Shown: piece by piece, positions 46,548 to 57,438 of the stretch
Numbering within the stretch: position 1 is the first letter of the stretch
Layout of the letters: each line of letters begins with the position of its first letter
DNA from: Calendula officinalis
Lineage: Eukaryota; Streptophyta; Magnoliopsida; Asterales; Asteraceae
Reading direction: 5' to 3'
Length of the DNA stretch: 64,000 nt
NCBI GenBank assembly: GCA_963853835.1
Contig: OY970820.1
Span: forward strand, 75,202,909 to 75,266,908
Made by a program: the position numbers and the translations under genes
Notes under the pieces: model-generated
The model's database searches: none
Seen by the model: only the letters and a program-made list of their open reading frames with translations
What the model was told of the DNA's origin: nothing

Positions 46548-49500
46548 TTAAGGATTCAACATACCTAATTGTCCTAGTAAATACATAAACCTTTCCTCAG
46601 GAAGAGGTTTAGTAAATACATCAGCCAATTGTTCATTTGTTGGTACATAATCAACTTCAACCTTACCTTTTTCCACATTATCTCGAATAAAGTGGTGTCT
46701 GATATCAATGTGCTTGGTTTTGGAGTGATAGACTGGGTTCTCTGTGATAGCAATAGCACTCTTGTTATCACAATGAATAGGAGTCTTATGAAAGTTGAAC
46801 CCATAGTCTAAGAGTTGATACTGCATCCATAATAATTGAGCACAACAACTTCCTGCAGCAACATATTCTGCTTCTGCTGTGGAAGTTGCTACTGAATTTT
46901 GTTTCTTGGATGACCAGCCAACTAATCTTCCACCTAGGAATTGACATCCTCCACTTGTGCTCTTTCTGTCCAATCTACAACCTGCAAAATCTGCATCTGT
47001 GTACCCTTCAAGGTCAAAGTTTGAGTCTTTGGGATACCAAAGACCCAGGTTAGGAGTACCTGTAAGATATCTAAAGATGCGCTTAACTGATTTCATGTGT
47101 GATTCTTTAGGATCAGCCTGATACCGAGCACACAAACATGTGGCAAACATGATATCAGGCCTACTAGCAGTTAAGTAAAGTAAGGAACCAATCATACCTC
47201 GGTATGTGGATTGACATACTGGTTTACCAGTTTCATCCTTACTTATCTTATCCTGAGTACCCATAGGAGTGTGCATGGAAGATAAATTTTCAAAGTTGTA
47301 TTTCTTTAACATGTCATGCACATACTTACTTTGATTTATAAAAGTGCCATCAGGCTTTTGTTCAACTTGTAAACCAAGAAAGTAAGTAAGTTCTCCCATC
47401 ATACTCATCTGATACTGAGTTGACATTATCTTAGCAAACCAGTCACACATTGACTTGTCAGTGGAACCAAAGATAATGTCATCTACATATATCTGAATGA
47501 GTAAGATGTCAGAACCTTTCCTTTTTGAAAATAAAGTTTTATCAATTTTACCTCTTGTAAACTTATTTTCAATAAGATACTCAGACAGGGTATCATACCA
47601 GGCTCTTGGAGCTTGTTTGAGCCCATATAGAGCTTTATCAAGCTTGAAAACATAATGAGGAAATTTGGAATCAACAAAACCTGGAGGTTGTTTAACATAA
47701 ACTTCTTCTTGTAGTTTTCCATTTAGAAAAGCACTTTTGACATCCATCTGATAAACTTTGAAATTCTTAAAGGCTGCATATGCAAGATACAACCTAATAG
47801 CTTCAATTCTTGCAACTGGTGCAAAAGTTTCATCATAGTCAATGCCTTCTTCTTGCCTGTAACCTTGAGCAACTAACCTTGCTTTGTTTCTGATGACAAC
47901 ACCATCCTTGTCCATCTTGTTTCTAAACACCCACTTAGTACCAATAATAGTTTTGCCAGAAGGAGGTGGTACTAAGTTCCAAACTTTGTTTCTTTCAAAC
48001 TCTGTGAGCTCTTCTTGCATAGCCTCTACCCAATCTTCATCTAATAGAGCTTCATCAGCTTTCTTTGGTTCAATGGTAGATAGAAAACTTGAGAAAAAAC
48101 AAAAGTTTGCAGTTGCTTGGGTTGGAAATTCTAATTTTCTTCTTGTTTGGACACCTTCTTCAATAGGACCAATAATGTTAGAGTGTGGATGGTCTCTGTG
48201 TTCCCTTAAATTGTTTCCTAAGGGAGCATTTGAAATAGGATCAACAATATCTTGTTGATTTGGTGTGTTGTCTGTCTGAGACTGAGTGGAATTCTGATCA
48301 GTATTAGACAGTTCAGGTTGCTGTTCATCTTCATTTTGCAGAGTTGATGTGGATTCTTGTGAAGTGTTGGATGTTTCACCTTCTTCATAAGTAGAGTGGT
48401 TCAGATCATTAGTTGGAAACTCAGTATGGAGGTTCTCTGATATGGGAACCTCAGTATTAGTCTCATTTGAGTGATACTGAGTTTGAACTTGATCAGTTTC
48501 ATTAAACTTATTAGGAATAAAGTGTGGATGAAACTTAGGCTGTTCAGCAATGGAGTGTTCTGGATTGCATAGAATATCTATGCCACTTATGTCTTCACTT
48601 GCTGAGGTAGAATGCTCATTCTGATCTTCATCGAATGTGACATGAATGGATTCTACAATCATCTTGGTTGAGATGATATACACTCTGAAAGCTTTGGAGT
48701 GTGGAGAGTAGCCCATGAACACACCTTCATTTGCTTTGGGAGCAAATTTATTGAGATTTTGTTTTGTACTGAGTACAAAACATTTACTCCCAAAGATGTG
48801 GAAGTATTCCACATTAGGAATCTTGCCATTGTATAACTCATATGGAGTCTTCAGATGTCTTTGGACTATAGTGGCTCTATTCTGAGTGAAGTTTGCACAG
48901 TTTACAGCTTCAGCCCAGAAACTCAGTGCCAGTCCAGCATGGCATAATAAAGTTCTTGCAGCTTCAATCAGTGTTCTGTTCTTTCTTTCTACAACACCAT
49001 TTTGTTGGGGTGTGTAAGCTGCAGAGAAGTTTTGAATGATTCCTTTTTCTTCACAGAAATCTGCTAATACTGAGTTCTTAAACTCAGTACCATGGTCACT
49101 TCTAAGTTTCTTGACCTTGTTGCCTTTTTGAAGTTCCTCTCTTTTTATAAAGGCAATGATTTCTGTTGTTGCATCTGACTTAGTCTTGAGAAAGATGACC
49201 CAAGTATATCTTGAGAATTCATCAACCAAGACTAGAGTATAGATCTTTTTGGCCAAAGATGGTGTGCTGATGGGACCAAAAAGATCCATATGTATCATAG
49301 TAAGAGGTTCATTGATGGAATGATTGACTTTTGACTTGAATGAACTCTTCTTCTGCTTGCCCATTTCACATGCTGAGCATAACTTATCTTTTGAATAAGT
49401 AATTGTGGGCAAACCTCTCACCAGTTTCTTCATACTGAGCTCGTTGATATTTCTAAAATTTATGTGAGAGAGTTTCTTGTGCCATAGCCAATGTAATTCT

Positions 49501-49890
49501 GGCTTGACTTTAGAAAGCAGGCATACTCGAATAGTTGGGTCTATTTCAGACAGGTTGACCACATATACGTCTTTTTCTCTTCTAGCAATGAGTACAGGCT
49601 GCCCCTTTATCATTGTAGATGATTCCTGCAACCTTTCTGAATCGAGCTTCATTGTCATCATCACACATCTGGCTAATACTGAGCAGATTGTGTTTAAGAC
49701 CCTCTACATAGGCAACTCTTTTAAAAGTTATGTTGCCTGCCTTGATCACACCATAACCTCTTGTCTTTCCCACCGAGTCATCTCCAAACTTGACAGAAGG
49801 ACCCTTCTCTGGAGTATAATTAAGAAGGTATTCCATACTGCCTGTCATGTGTCTTGAGCAGCCACTATCTAAGTACCACTTTCTGTCACC
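46548..49890 (-). CDS. Copia-3 pol (protease, integrase, RT, RNase H), one frameshift
   Basis: Protease starts right after the acceptor-like AG at 49891 with KWYLDSGCSRHMTG. The frame shifts once, in a run of four G residues (plus-strand CCCC at 49602-49605). From there a single frame of more than 1,000 codons runs to 46548. Integrase has the HHCC zinc site, HMDLFGP, RSDHGTEFKN and PQQNGVVERKNRT, so its catalytic triad is intact. RT has TKWVFRNKMDKDG, MDVKSAFLNG and YVDDIIFG. RNase H has YTDADFAGC, DRKSTSGG, STAEAEYVA and the ending DVFTKPL. Apart from the single frameshift, which could be a sequencing error in a homopolymer, this pol looks functional. Confidence 0.93.
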
Positions 49891-51206
49891 CTGCACAAGA
49901 CACAAAATAAGAATTAGTTCCTTTTAGGAACCCATTTTTGAATGGGACCTTTGGTGGGATAAACACAATTTGACTTGATCTCTTTATGTGAAGAGGTCGG
50001 TATCACTTCAGGGGTAACTTTAGAAGTTTTCTTTGGTGATACTGACTTAGTTTCTCTCCTTTTCTTTGGTACTGAGTACCTAGGACTTGAGAGATCAGTC
50101 CGGCCTTCATCTCCCTTATGACCAGTATGATGACATCTATAACATTTCCTAGGTCTATTTCTAAACATATTTTCATATGGTATTTTAGAAAAATGTTTCA
50201 CTTTTGGTAGGTCAGTATGAACGAGTTTTGCAAATTGTTTACTTAAAACATTAATTTTGTTATTTCTAATGGATGTATTAATATTGTTTTTAACTGGTTT
50301 AGGAGTTGAATGATCTGGTTGTTTATTTTTATTTGGCAGAGAAGTCTTTCTAATTTTATTAGTGGTAGACTTCTTGTCTTTGCCAACCAAAGACCTAGTT
50401 GAAGTTGTCTTTTGTTTATCATGTTTTGAAGGAACAACTTTAATAGGTACTTTAGATGTCTCAGTATTTGATGTTTCTGTTCCTGCAACTTCTGTATTTG
50501 ATGAAACATGTGAGATGGAAGTTGTTTTATTATCATTATATAATTCAAAAGTTGTTGTATTAAATAATAATTCAAAAGGTGGAACAGCAGAAGTGTCATA
50601 CTGAACTATTGGTAGCTCGGTATCAGAAATTTCTGTTATTTGAAATTCAATACTGAGTTCTTGTAGCTCAGTATAGCACTTTGAGCAGATGGAAGGACCA
50701 ATAGGTTTTTCTAAAATTTCATTTTCTTCATCATCTGACTCAGTTTGACATCCAACTTCACATAAAGTTTTAGCTTTTACAAAATTAATAGGGTTCATAG
50801 TAGAAAACTCTTCAAATAAATCAGCAAAATTGTTCCTGCTTTTAAATTGAGGATCAACACCAAGTGCAGCCCTCACATTTTCTGGAAATTGTTCATTTAA
50901 ACATTTATTTAACTTTATTGAAGCATTTCCCCAAGATTTACACTGTTTTTCAAATTTCTCTTTTTCAAGTTTGTGTAAATGAGCTTTATCAGCTAATCTT
51001 TGGTTAATGTCTTTTAAATCTGAAAAATTTAGTTCTAAATCTTTATATTTTGCTAGTTTATCCAAGTTTTCATTATTTACCCTTTCAAGTTCTTTAATTG
51101 TTAATTTTAAAGCTTTTTCTTTTTGTACAGAAGTTTTAAGATCAACAAGCATATACTCAAAAATCTTGGTTTTTTCATTCACTGAATAAGTTTAAAAGGA
51201 ACTTAC
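49891..51206 (-). other. Candidate intron across the gag extension of Copia-3
   Basis: AAG|GTAAGT (51207/51206), a perfect consensus donor, and TTGTGCAG|GG (49891/49890) are both in phase 0 and 1,316 bp apart. Splicing would put gag codons 1-417 directly in frame with protease and remove the stop at 51192-51194. This is the clearest of the three corresponding sites. Confidence 0.6.
49914..51182 (-). CDS. Copia-3 gag extension (coiled coil and Cys/His motif)
   Basis: This lies in the same frame as gag, separated only by the TAA at 51192-51194. The first 110 residues are heptad-like and Lys/Glu/Leu-rich (coiled coil), followed by SWGNASIKLNKCLNEQ. A pair of Cys (CSKCYTEL), basic Lys/Thr/Ser-rich linkers and a zinc knuckle CYRCHHTGHKGDEG (fourth ligand Cys apparently lost) follow. 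It ends KWVPKRN-stop at 49914. Copia-1 and Copia-2 have an equivalent region. It may be translated as part of a long Gag or removed by splicing. Confidence 0.7.
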   Translation of the reverse strand: MNEKTKIFEYMLVDLKTSVQKEKALKLTIKELERVNNENLDKLAKYKDLELNFSDLKDINQRLADKAHLHKLEKEKFEKQCKSWGNASIKLNKCLNEQFPENVRAALGVDPQFKSRNNFADLFEEFSTMNPINFVKAKTLCEVGCQTESDDEENEILEKPIGPSICSKCYTELQELSIEFQITEISDTELPIVQYDTSAVPPFELLFNTTTFELYNDNKTTSISHVSSNTEVAGTETSNTETSKVPIKVVPSKHDKQKTTSTRSLVGKDKKSTTNKIRKTSLPNKNKQPDHSTPKPVKNNINTSIRNNKINVLSKQFAKLVHTDLPKVKHFSKIPYENMFRNRPRKCYRCHHTGHKGDEGRTDLSSPRYSVPKKRRETKSVSPKKTSKVTPEVIPTSSHKEIKSNCVYPTKGPIQKWVPKRN

Positions 51207-52457
51207 CTTGTACAACTGAGTGGAATCCCAATCAGTATGAAAACTCATCCTCTCAGCCTCTTTGATATCCTTTTCAAAGGAACTCTTCAAATCATCTTCA
51301 GTGAAAGCCATAAAGGCTTTATTTTCAATCTCTTCTTCATCATCACTTAATTCTTCATCCATCCATGCTTCTGAGTAAAGTGCTTGATGATGTGCTCCAT
51401 TTCCTTCTGCCCTCTTTCCCTTGCTCCAATTCTTCAGCTTGACATATTTGTCTCTATATCTTTTTGCTCGGTATGCAATCTTGTCATTTTGGTCAGTCTC
51501 AGAAGACTTAGTATGACAATTTGCAGCAATATGTCCAGGCTTTCCACACCTATAGCACAGACCTGATCTAGGGTCAGTATTAGAAGAGCTAACACCAAGC
51601 CTCTTCTTCTTCAACTGATCCAGCTTCATAGACATGAGAGCCATTTGAGTTTCAAGCTCTTCTGCCTCAGCATCAGCAAGATCAACTTCTGGTTCTTCTG
51701 GCTCAGTCACAGTATAAGCCTGTTGCACAACTAGAGCCATACCAGTGGAAGACTTGTCAGTTTTCTTCCAGTTGATCAGTCTTGCAGCATTATTCTCCTC
51801 ATGATTCAGCATTAAACCATACAAAGTTTGAAGAGTGTATGACTCAATGTTGTTAGCAGCATTGACAGAATTTGTCATGTCAAGAAATTGTTGAGGAAGG
51901 CTATCCAGAAACTTTTGAACAAGCTCTCCTTCCTCTTTCACAATGCCTACACTGATTAAATCATGGATAACAGTATTGAACCTGTTATAGAGAGTGGTGA
52001 TGTCTTCATTTGGAGTTGAAAAGAAATTTTCATATTTCCTTCTCATGTTGCTTTTTCTTTGCAACTTCACCTTTGCTGTACCTTCATAAGTGACTGATAG
52101 ACTATCCCACATAGCCTTTGCTGTTGGCAATTTCATAATTGCATTAAGTATCTCTTTTGTAACAGCATTACCAATCACTCCTTTAGCTCTGGAGTCTAAA
52201 GCATACAACTGACGGTCAGTGTCAGTCCAGTTGTGCTTTAGTTTAGGTACAGATCTTATGCCCTCAGGAGCATCATCAGTAGCAGCAACCGGTTCCACAG
52301 TTTGTGGAATGATGGGACCATCATTTAGCACAGTGAGCATCTCATGATGAATAGATTCAAGATACCACTGAGCTTTGAGCTTCCATTGATGGAAATCTTT
52401 TCCATCAAAGATGGGTACTCCCTTTCCAGACATAACTGGTGCAATAATTGTAGACAT
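51192..52457 (-). CDS. Copia-3 gag
   Basis: 421 codons from the ATG at 52457. The capsid-type region shows FDGKDFHQWKLKAQWYL, AMWDSLSVTYEGTAKVKLQR, TTLYNRFNTVIHDLISVGI and FLDSLPQQF. The knuckle CYRCGKPGHIAANC is near residue 308. The C-terminus is acidic (ELSDDEEEIENKAFMAFTEDD). The last four codons after LYK are the start of the candidate intron, and the TAA at 51192-51194 ends the unspliced product. Gag is expected to form cytoplasmic virus-like particles. Confidence 0.92.
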   Translation of the reverse strand: MSTIIAPVMSGKGVPIFDGKDFHQWKLKAQWYLESIHHEMLTVLNDGPIIPQTVEPVAATDDAPEGIRSVPKLKHNWTDTDRQLYALDSRAKGVIGNAVTKEILNAIMKLPTAKAMWDSLSVTYEGTAKVKLQRKSNMRRKYENFFSTPNEDITTLYNRFNTVIHDLISVGIVKEEGELVQKFLDSLPQQFLDMTNSVNAANNIESYTLQTLYGLMLNHEENNAARLINWKKTDKSSTGMALVVQQAYTVTEPEEPEVDLADAEAEELETQMALMSMKLDQLKKKRLGVSSSNTDPRSGLCYRCGKPGHIAANCHTKSSETDQNDKIAYRAKRYRDKYVKLKNWSKGKRAEGNGAHHQALYSEAWMDEELSDDEEEIENKAFMAFTEDDLKSSFEKDIKEAERMSFHTDWDSTQLYKVSSF

Positions 52458-52542
52458 TTTGGATTTTTGAGTGTTGGAGGGATAGATGTAGGAAATGGCT
52501 GCCAGGGTTATAGATCGACTAAATAAGAGATTATTTAGCTTG

Positions 52543-52554
52543 CTCTGATACCAG
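52543..52554 (-). other. Copia-3 primer-binding site
   Basis: The minus strand reads TGGTATCAGAGC beside the 5' LTR, complementary to initiator tRNA-Met. Confidence 0.9.
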
Positions 52555-52555
52555 T

Positions 52556-53051
52556 TGTTAGGTCACAACAACCCTGGTTTATAATGTTAATTGATAGAAT
52601 ATTATACTTAGAGAAATATTAAAGTGATAACACAAGAATATGGTCAATGTATAAATCCACTAAGTGTGGCTTGTTGCGGAATAACAAGACCACTGATCAA
52701 TTACAAAAGATGTGAATGTGTAAAGTAATTTGGTGAGTACTCCTTTGCAAGATGATCTCTATTTATAATGTTATAGAGATCTTACATAATGAGCAAAGGA
52801 GTAACCGAAGGACTAAGCAAGGAAAATGACTAAGATCAAGGGATTTGATCTTAGTCCGTTACTATACTGAGTATCACTCAGTCCTTCTACTCAGTATTAC
52901 TATTTGATACTGAGTACTGATACTGAGTTCTAATACTGGTCACTCAGTATCAGACCTAAACTTAGCTATATTATTCTACATATTAATCAAAGCTAGTCTA
53001 GGTTGTTTTGTTATCTTAAGATCCAAAGGGGTAAGGCTTTTTGCTTTAACA
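52556..53051 (-). repeat. Copia-3 5' LTR
   Basis: It matches the copy at 41616-42111 at all but one position seen (GCCTTAACA versus GCTTTAACA near the end). Confidence 0.95.
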
Positions 53052-54490
53052 TCAAGAATGGCCAACGAGAGGTTATGGGAAAAGACGAGTTAAGACAAGA
53101 ACGGTTAGGTAAGAACCAACATTTTCTCGAAAATGCACAAGGGTTGAAGACCGTAGGCGGTCGTATTTGGGTTCCTAAGTTCGGGGGTATCCGAAAAGAG
53201 TTATTGTATGATGTGCACAAATCGAAATATTCGATTCACCCGGGGAGTACAAAGACGTACCAAGATATGAAACGGGTTTATTGGTGGCCCGGAATGAAGG
53301 CGAGAGTGGCCAAGTATATCTCTAAGTGTGCCACGTGTGCACAAGTGAAAGCCGAGCATCAAGTACCATATGGGGTAGCTCAATCATTGGTTGTACCGGC
53401 TGGGAAGTGGGAAGACATAACTATGGATTTCATAGTAGGTTTACCGAAGACGAGTAGAGGTCACGATGCCATTTGGGTCATAGTTGACCGGTTGACCAAG
53501 AGTGCGTTATTTTTAGCAATTCGGGAAACGTTGCCACTCGAGAAACTGGCTAAGTTGTATGTTGATGAGGTGGTTCGACTCCACGGGGTTCCGTTATCGA
53601 TTGTATCCGATAGAGACGCGAGGTTTACCTCGAGATTTTGGCGATCTTTACAAGAAGAGTTGGGTACAAAGTTGCGGTTGAGCACGGCCTATCATCCGCA
53701 AACCGACGGTCAAAGTGAAAGAACGATTCAAACGGTTGAAGACATGTTGAGATCGTGTGTGTTAGACTTCGGTGGTAAATGGGATGAACATTTACCGTTA
53801 GTCGAGTTCTCGTATAATAATAGTTATCACTCGACTATCAATGTGCCGCCTTACGAGGCGTTGTATGGTAGAAAATGTAGAACTCCATCTTGTTGGTTGG
53901 AAGCGGGAGAAACGAAACTCACGGGTCCCGAGATCGTGAGAGTGACAAATGAGAAGATCAGTATTATTCAAACCAACATGAAAGTCGCCCAAGATAGACA
54001 ACGAAGTTATTCGGGTTTGAAGAAAAGGCCATACGACTTGGATGTCGGTGATATGGTCATGTTGAAAGTGTCACCTTGGAAAGGTGTGATGCGGTTTGGA
54101 AAGAAGGGAAAGTTAAGCCCAAGGTATGTTGGACCGTTTAAAATATTGAAATGGGTCGGGCTTCAAGCTTTTAAGTTGGAACTTCCACCCGAGCATCAAG
54201 GTGTGCATGACACCTTTCACGTGAGTTACTTGAAAAAGTTTATCGGGGAAGTTGAAAATATTATTCCGTTACAAGAGTTGCGGGTTGACGGTCCGAACCG
54301 GTTGATTGAGGAGCCCGAGGCTATACTAGAAACGAAGACAAAGAAGCTTCGGAATAAGATCGAATTGGTTTTGGTCAAGTGGAAGCATTCACTTGGGCCG
54401 AATTTGACTTGGGAAGTCAAAGACGAGATTCGGAAGAGATACCCGGATTTCGTGAACTATGATGAGATTCCGAGGACGGAATCTTCTTAA
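53052..54490 (+). pseudogene. Gypsy pol, part after the Copia-3 insertion (integrase)
   Basis: The frame is open to the TAA before 54491. The integrase zinc-binding HHCC region (HPGSTKTYQDMKRVYWWPGM, CATCAQVK) leads to the catalytic core, with TMDFIVGLP, VSDRDARFTS and YHPQTDGQSERTIQ. The GPY/F-like region (RYVGPFKILKWVG) and a C-terminal chromodomain-like stretch (VLVKWKHSLGPNLTWE, RYPDFV) follow. That tail suggests a chromovirus of the Tekay/Del type, whose chromodomain guides integration. No break is seen in this part. Confidence 0.93.
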
Positions 54491-54502
54491 AGGGTAGATA
54501 GT

Positions 54503-56252
54503 TGTAACGACCCGAAATTGTAAATAAATAAAATATGTAAAAATATGATAATTATGGATAAATCATATAAAACACGTGGAAATTGGTTTCGTGTCGTTTG
54601 GACACCGTACGGGAAAGTTATGGGCGAAACCGGGTCGAGACAAAGATAAAAAAATGCAGCCCTGCTGCCTAAGAGAGTTCACGACGCGAACTATTGGTGG
54701 CGATCGGGAAGTAGGGCCAGGTAGTTTGGCTTTGGGTCGCGAAGTAGTTCGCTTTGGGTTAGCGATCGCTAAGTTTGCGATCGAAATGCAAAGCCGCGAA
54801 GTCTGGTCGAGCAGCATTAAAGTCGGGTTTGAGCTCATTTAATGCATTTCAAAACCTTAGTTTTCCCCCTCTCGAGCTTGTGAACGATTTTGAGTGCAAA
54901 TCATCAATTGGAGCAGATTTCTTGGTCAAATCTTGTGATTCTTCACTCCTAGTTGAAGATTAAAGGTATATCTTCACTCCTTTGTAGTTGTAGCTTTAGA
55001 TCTATGGGTTTAGAAGCTTGGGTTTGAAACCCTAGTTCTTGGGTTGGTGATTAATGGTTAAATAAAGGTTGTATACACTTAATAGAGGGTATATTGACAA
55101 AGGAAACAAGTGTATGATTTTGATTTGTAAGAATCTTACGGGTTGGTTAAACCTAGGGTTTGGTAAATCACCATATTTGGGGGAATGGATTGATGGGTGT
55201 TATCTAGAGGTAGATGAACACATTGGTAGTAGTTTGTGATAATAATCTTGTTGTGATAATTGTTTTAGACATTCGGTGAAGTATTGAAGTGGACGAATTG
55301 TGAGCAAGGAACCGGCGGAAGGAATACGGTTAAAGCATCTTTGTTACTAAGGTGAGTACGTGTGGAACTCTACTGAGTACATAGCCTATGAAATACATTT
55401 TATTAATTGTGTTATGGTCTATTTGCTTATTTGTATAGACTAGTAGTTAGTAGTTAGTTATGCCGATAGTTGTATTGGACTAACTTGTTTGATGATAGAC
55501 GTGATAGCCGAGAGCTAGATAGACATAACCATCGGGTTATGATATGTTGAGATGATGTGATGATGCGGGGGACCCCCGGTCATGAGAGGGTGGAATGAGG
55601 GGCAGTTGGGTGGATTCCCATCGACTCATCCACGATAGGTGTGGAGTGAGGGGCAGTTGGGTGGATTCCCATCGACTCATCCACAATAGTAGTCTTGCTA
55701 ACTGGAGGTAGTCCGGCGAGTAAGGCAGGTATTGGTAGATTGGGCGAATCGCTCTTGCCAGTATCTTGAGGCTTATTAATGGCGATGGATTTCGGTTAAT
55801 AAGTCAAGGTGGTTCTAGTTAGATCGGGGCAGCCCGATGACTAGATATGATTGCTAGGAAAGCAAGGTATTAGAGTCACAATAGGGTGACTAGATAGATG
55901 GATGATTCTTACATGTTTGTTTGTTTGTCATTCGGTTATTATTATTAACTTTGGGTCTAAACCCATGTAGCTCACGAGACGTTTTTGTCTCACGTACTCC
56001 TTGTTTTGTTTTGCTATGTACTCAGGTTCGGGATCGAAGGCTTAGGTACGCATGGATAGAGATGCGGGACATAGATTAGAAGAACACTAGATTGGATTTA
56101 GTCTTAGCTTGGTTATGATCTATTTTGTAACACCTACTTTTATACTCTGATTTCATACCAAGGTTTTTGTAAATCCAAATTGAGGATGTTCTTCTATTTA
56201 TAAAAATGTTTTATTTTGGCCAATAATTGGTATTAAAATTTGAGGTGTTACA
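54503..56252 (+). repeat. Gypsy 3' LTR
   Basis: It is preceded by an AAAGGG polypurine tract (54489-54494). Relative to the 5' LTR it lacks 24 bp in the CGCGAA cluster and one TTTG unit. It keeps the 51-bp tandem duplication. Confidence 0.95.
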
Positions 56253-56257
56253 GCCCA

Positions 56258-57226
56258 CAAGTCCAAGCCCCGCAAATCCAAATCCCTCAGCCCATTGTAC
56301 AGGTGAATCCTCAACCTGCTGAGGGGGAGCTAATTCTTGCCGAGTTTAATGCTGGCCTTCTAGATGAAGTCAGATCCTCCACTGAACTCGAAACAGTTGT
56401 TGCTCTTCAAAGAAAAACTCAAGAAGATCTGTTTCAAGCATATGAAGTAGAGAGAACTCAGAACATTAGGTTGTTCAATAAAGTTCTCTATAAACGAAGG
56501 TAAGAACCAAAAATCACCAGCGTCAGAGGCCCCAAAACATCATCCAACTCTTCACCTGAAGTCATCATACATAGAGCTGGAGGGGTTTTCATACCTGAAA
56601 GGGTCCCTCTGAACAAGATCAACACTTATTTCAACTATGATGAATGGAATGAGATGCTAGCAGCTGCCAAATCTACAAGACCATCGCTTACTATAATAGA
56701 TTTGGAAACTGAGATTAGAGTCACAATCATTTCCTTCAAGGCTCTATGCGATAAAATCAGGAGACAATCTCCTGACTTAGTATATCGCATACCAGCTGTA
56801 TTGAGCGAATCTCAAGCAGCTGCAATCAGAGAACCTGCTGGTGAAAGCTCCTCAGCAAGAGGGGAGAAACGTAAGTCTGTTCTCCCCGAGCCCTTTGCTG
56901 ACTCCAGAACATTTGATATTGGGTCTTCAATAATATTTGCAAAACGACCAAGACTCAATATCACAAGAGCCGTCCCCATGGGAGTAAACTTTATCCCTGG
57001 GCTCGTCAAAGAACCAATCTACGGCTTTTGCTATCTGGAGAAGAAGGTGTCTTGCTTTCAACGAGCTGATGAGTTAGGTCTTTGTGATATTGATCAACTT
57101 ATGATCTATCACAAGCTGCCGCGTTCCTCCTCTGAAGAGGGAAGAGAAATGAAGAAATTAATCGACTCAGCCATCAGCTCACTGTATCACAATGTAGTTG
57201 GGGAAGCTATGCCCAAGACATTGTAA
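56258..57226 (+). pseudogene. Copia-1 third ORF, 3' part
   Basis: The frame continues from 36415 (QVQAPQIQIPQPIVQ...) through a TAA at 56501-56503 to a final TAA at 57224-57226. The region holds a helical stretch (VVALQRKTQEDLFQAYEVER), a block with GGVFIPERVPLNKINTYFNY, the basic segment GEKRKS, and a C-terminal domain with MGVNFIPGLVKEPIYGF and ELGLCDIDQLMIYHKL. It does not match the C-terminal parts of the Copia-2 and Copia-3 third ORFs at sight. The function is not known. Confidence 0.7.
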
Positions 57227-57424
57227 TTTTGTCTTTTTGATTTTCCTTGTACTTTATCATCTTCAATTAATAGAGAATCAAATTTTGTAATATACTTGCA
57301 AACATATTGTAAAAAGATACAAATAGTCAAAAAGAACCCAAAGGGTCAAAGCACATAAACATTCAGCTGATTCAAACAGCTGAATCATTACAGGTTCATA
57401 CTTATACAGCTATTCGATTGCATC

Positions 57425-57438
57425 AAATAGGAGGAGAT
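57425..57438 (+). other. Copia-1 polypurine tract
   Basis: AAATAGGAGGAGATT directly precedes the 3' LTR, where plus-strand DNA synthesis would be primed. Confidence 0.8.

Larger units (their letters stand above)
41616..53051 (-). mobile_element. Copia-3: very young full-length LTR retrotransposon inserted in the Gypsy
   Basis: Two 496-bp LTRs (41616-42111 and 52556-53051) appear to differ at a single base and are flanked by perfect TCAAG duplications (41611-41615 and 53052-53056). On the minus strand it carries PBS, gag, gag extension, pol, third ORF and polypurine tract. The only breaks I see are one stop at 51192-51194, a frameshift in a G run at 49602-49605, and a frameshift near 43550. 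It is the innermost and youngest insertion. Confidence 0.96.
36416..56252 (+). mobile_element. Gypsy (Tekay-like chromovirus) element inserted in Copia-1
   Basis: LTRs 36416-38193 (1778 bp) and 54503-56252 (1750 bp) are flanked by a perfect GCCCA duplication (36411-36415 and 56253-56257). The internal order is gag, protease, RT, RNase H, integrase, with a C-terminal chromodomain-like stretch, all in one frame. Copia-3 splits it within pol at 41616. The LTRs differ by about 13 substitutions (0.7%) and by 24-bp and 4-bp deletions in the right copy. Confidence 0.95.

Noticed and set aside
51182..51206. A 25-bp intron at GTAAGT...TTATTCAG in Copia-3 gag
   Set aside because: It is far below the minimum size of plant introns, and the join would hit a stop. 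The distant acceptor at 49891 fits better.
15777..52554. tRNA genes at the four TGGTATCAGAGC sites
   Set aside because: These are 12-base primer-binding sites with no cloverleaf around them.
25122..53051. Copia-2 and Copia-3 as parts of one minus-strand element
   Set aside because: Each has its own LTR pair, target-site duplication, PBS and polypurine tract, and their sequences and words differ.
21978..57226. Viral envelope gene in the Copia third ORFs
   Set aside because: The position fits env-like ORFs, but no signal peptide, transmembrane helix or cleavage site is visible. The sequence is linker- and coiled-coil-rich.
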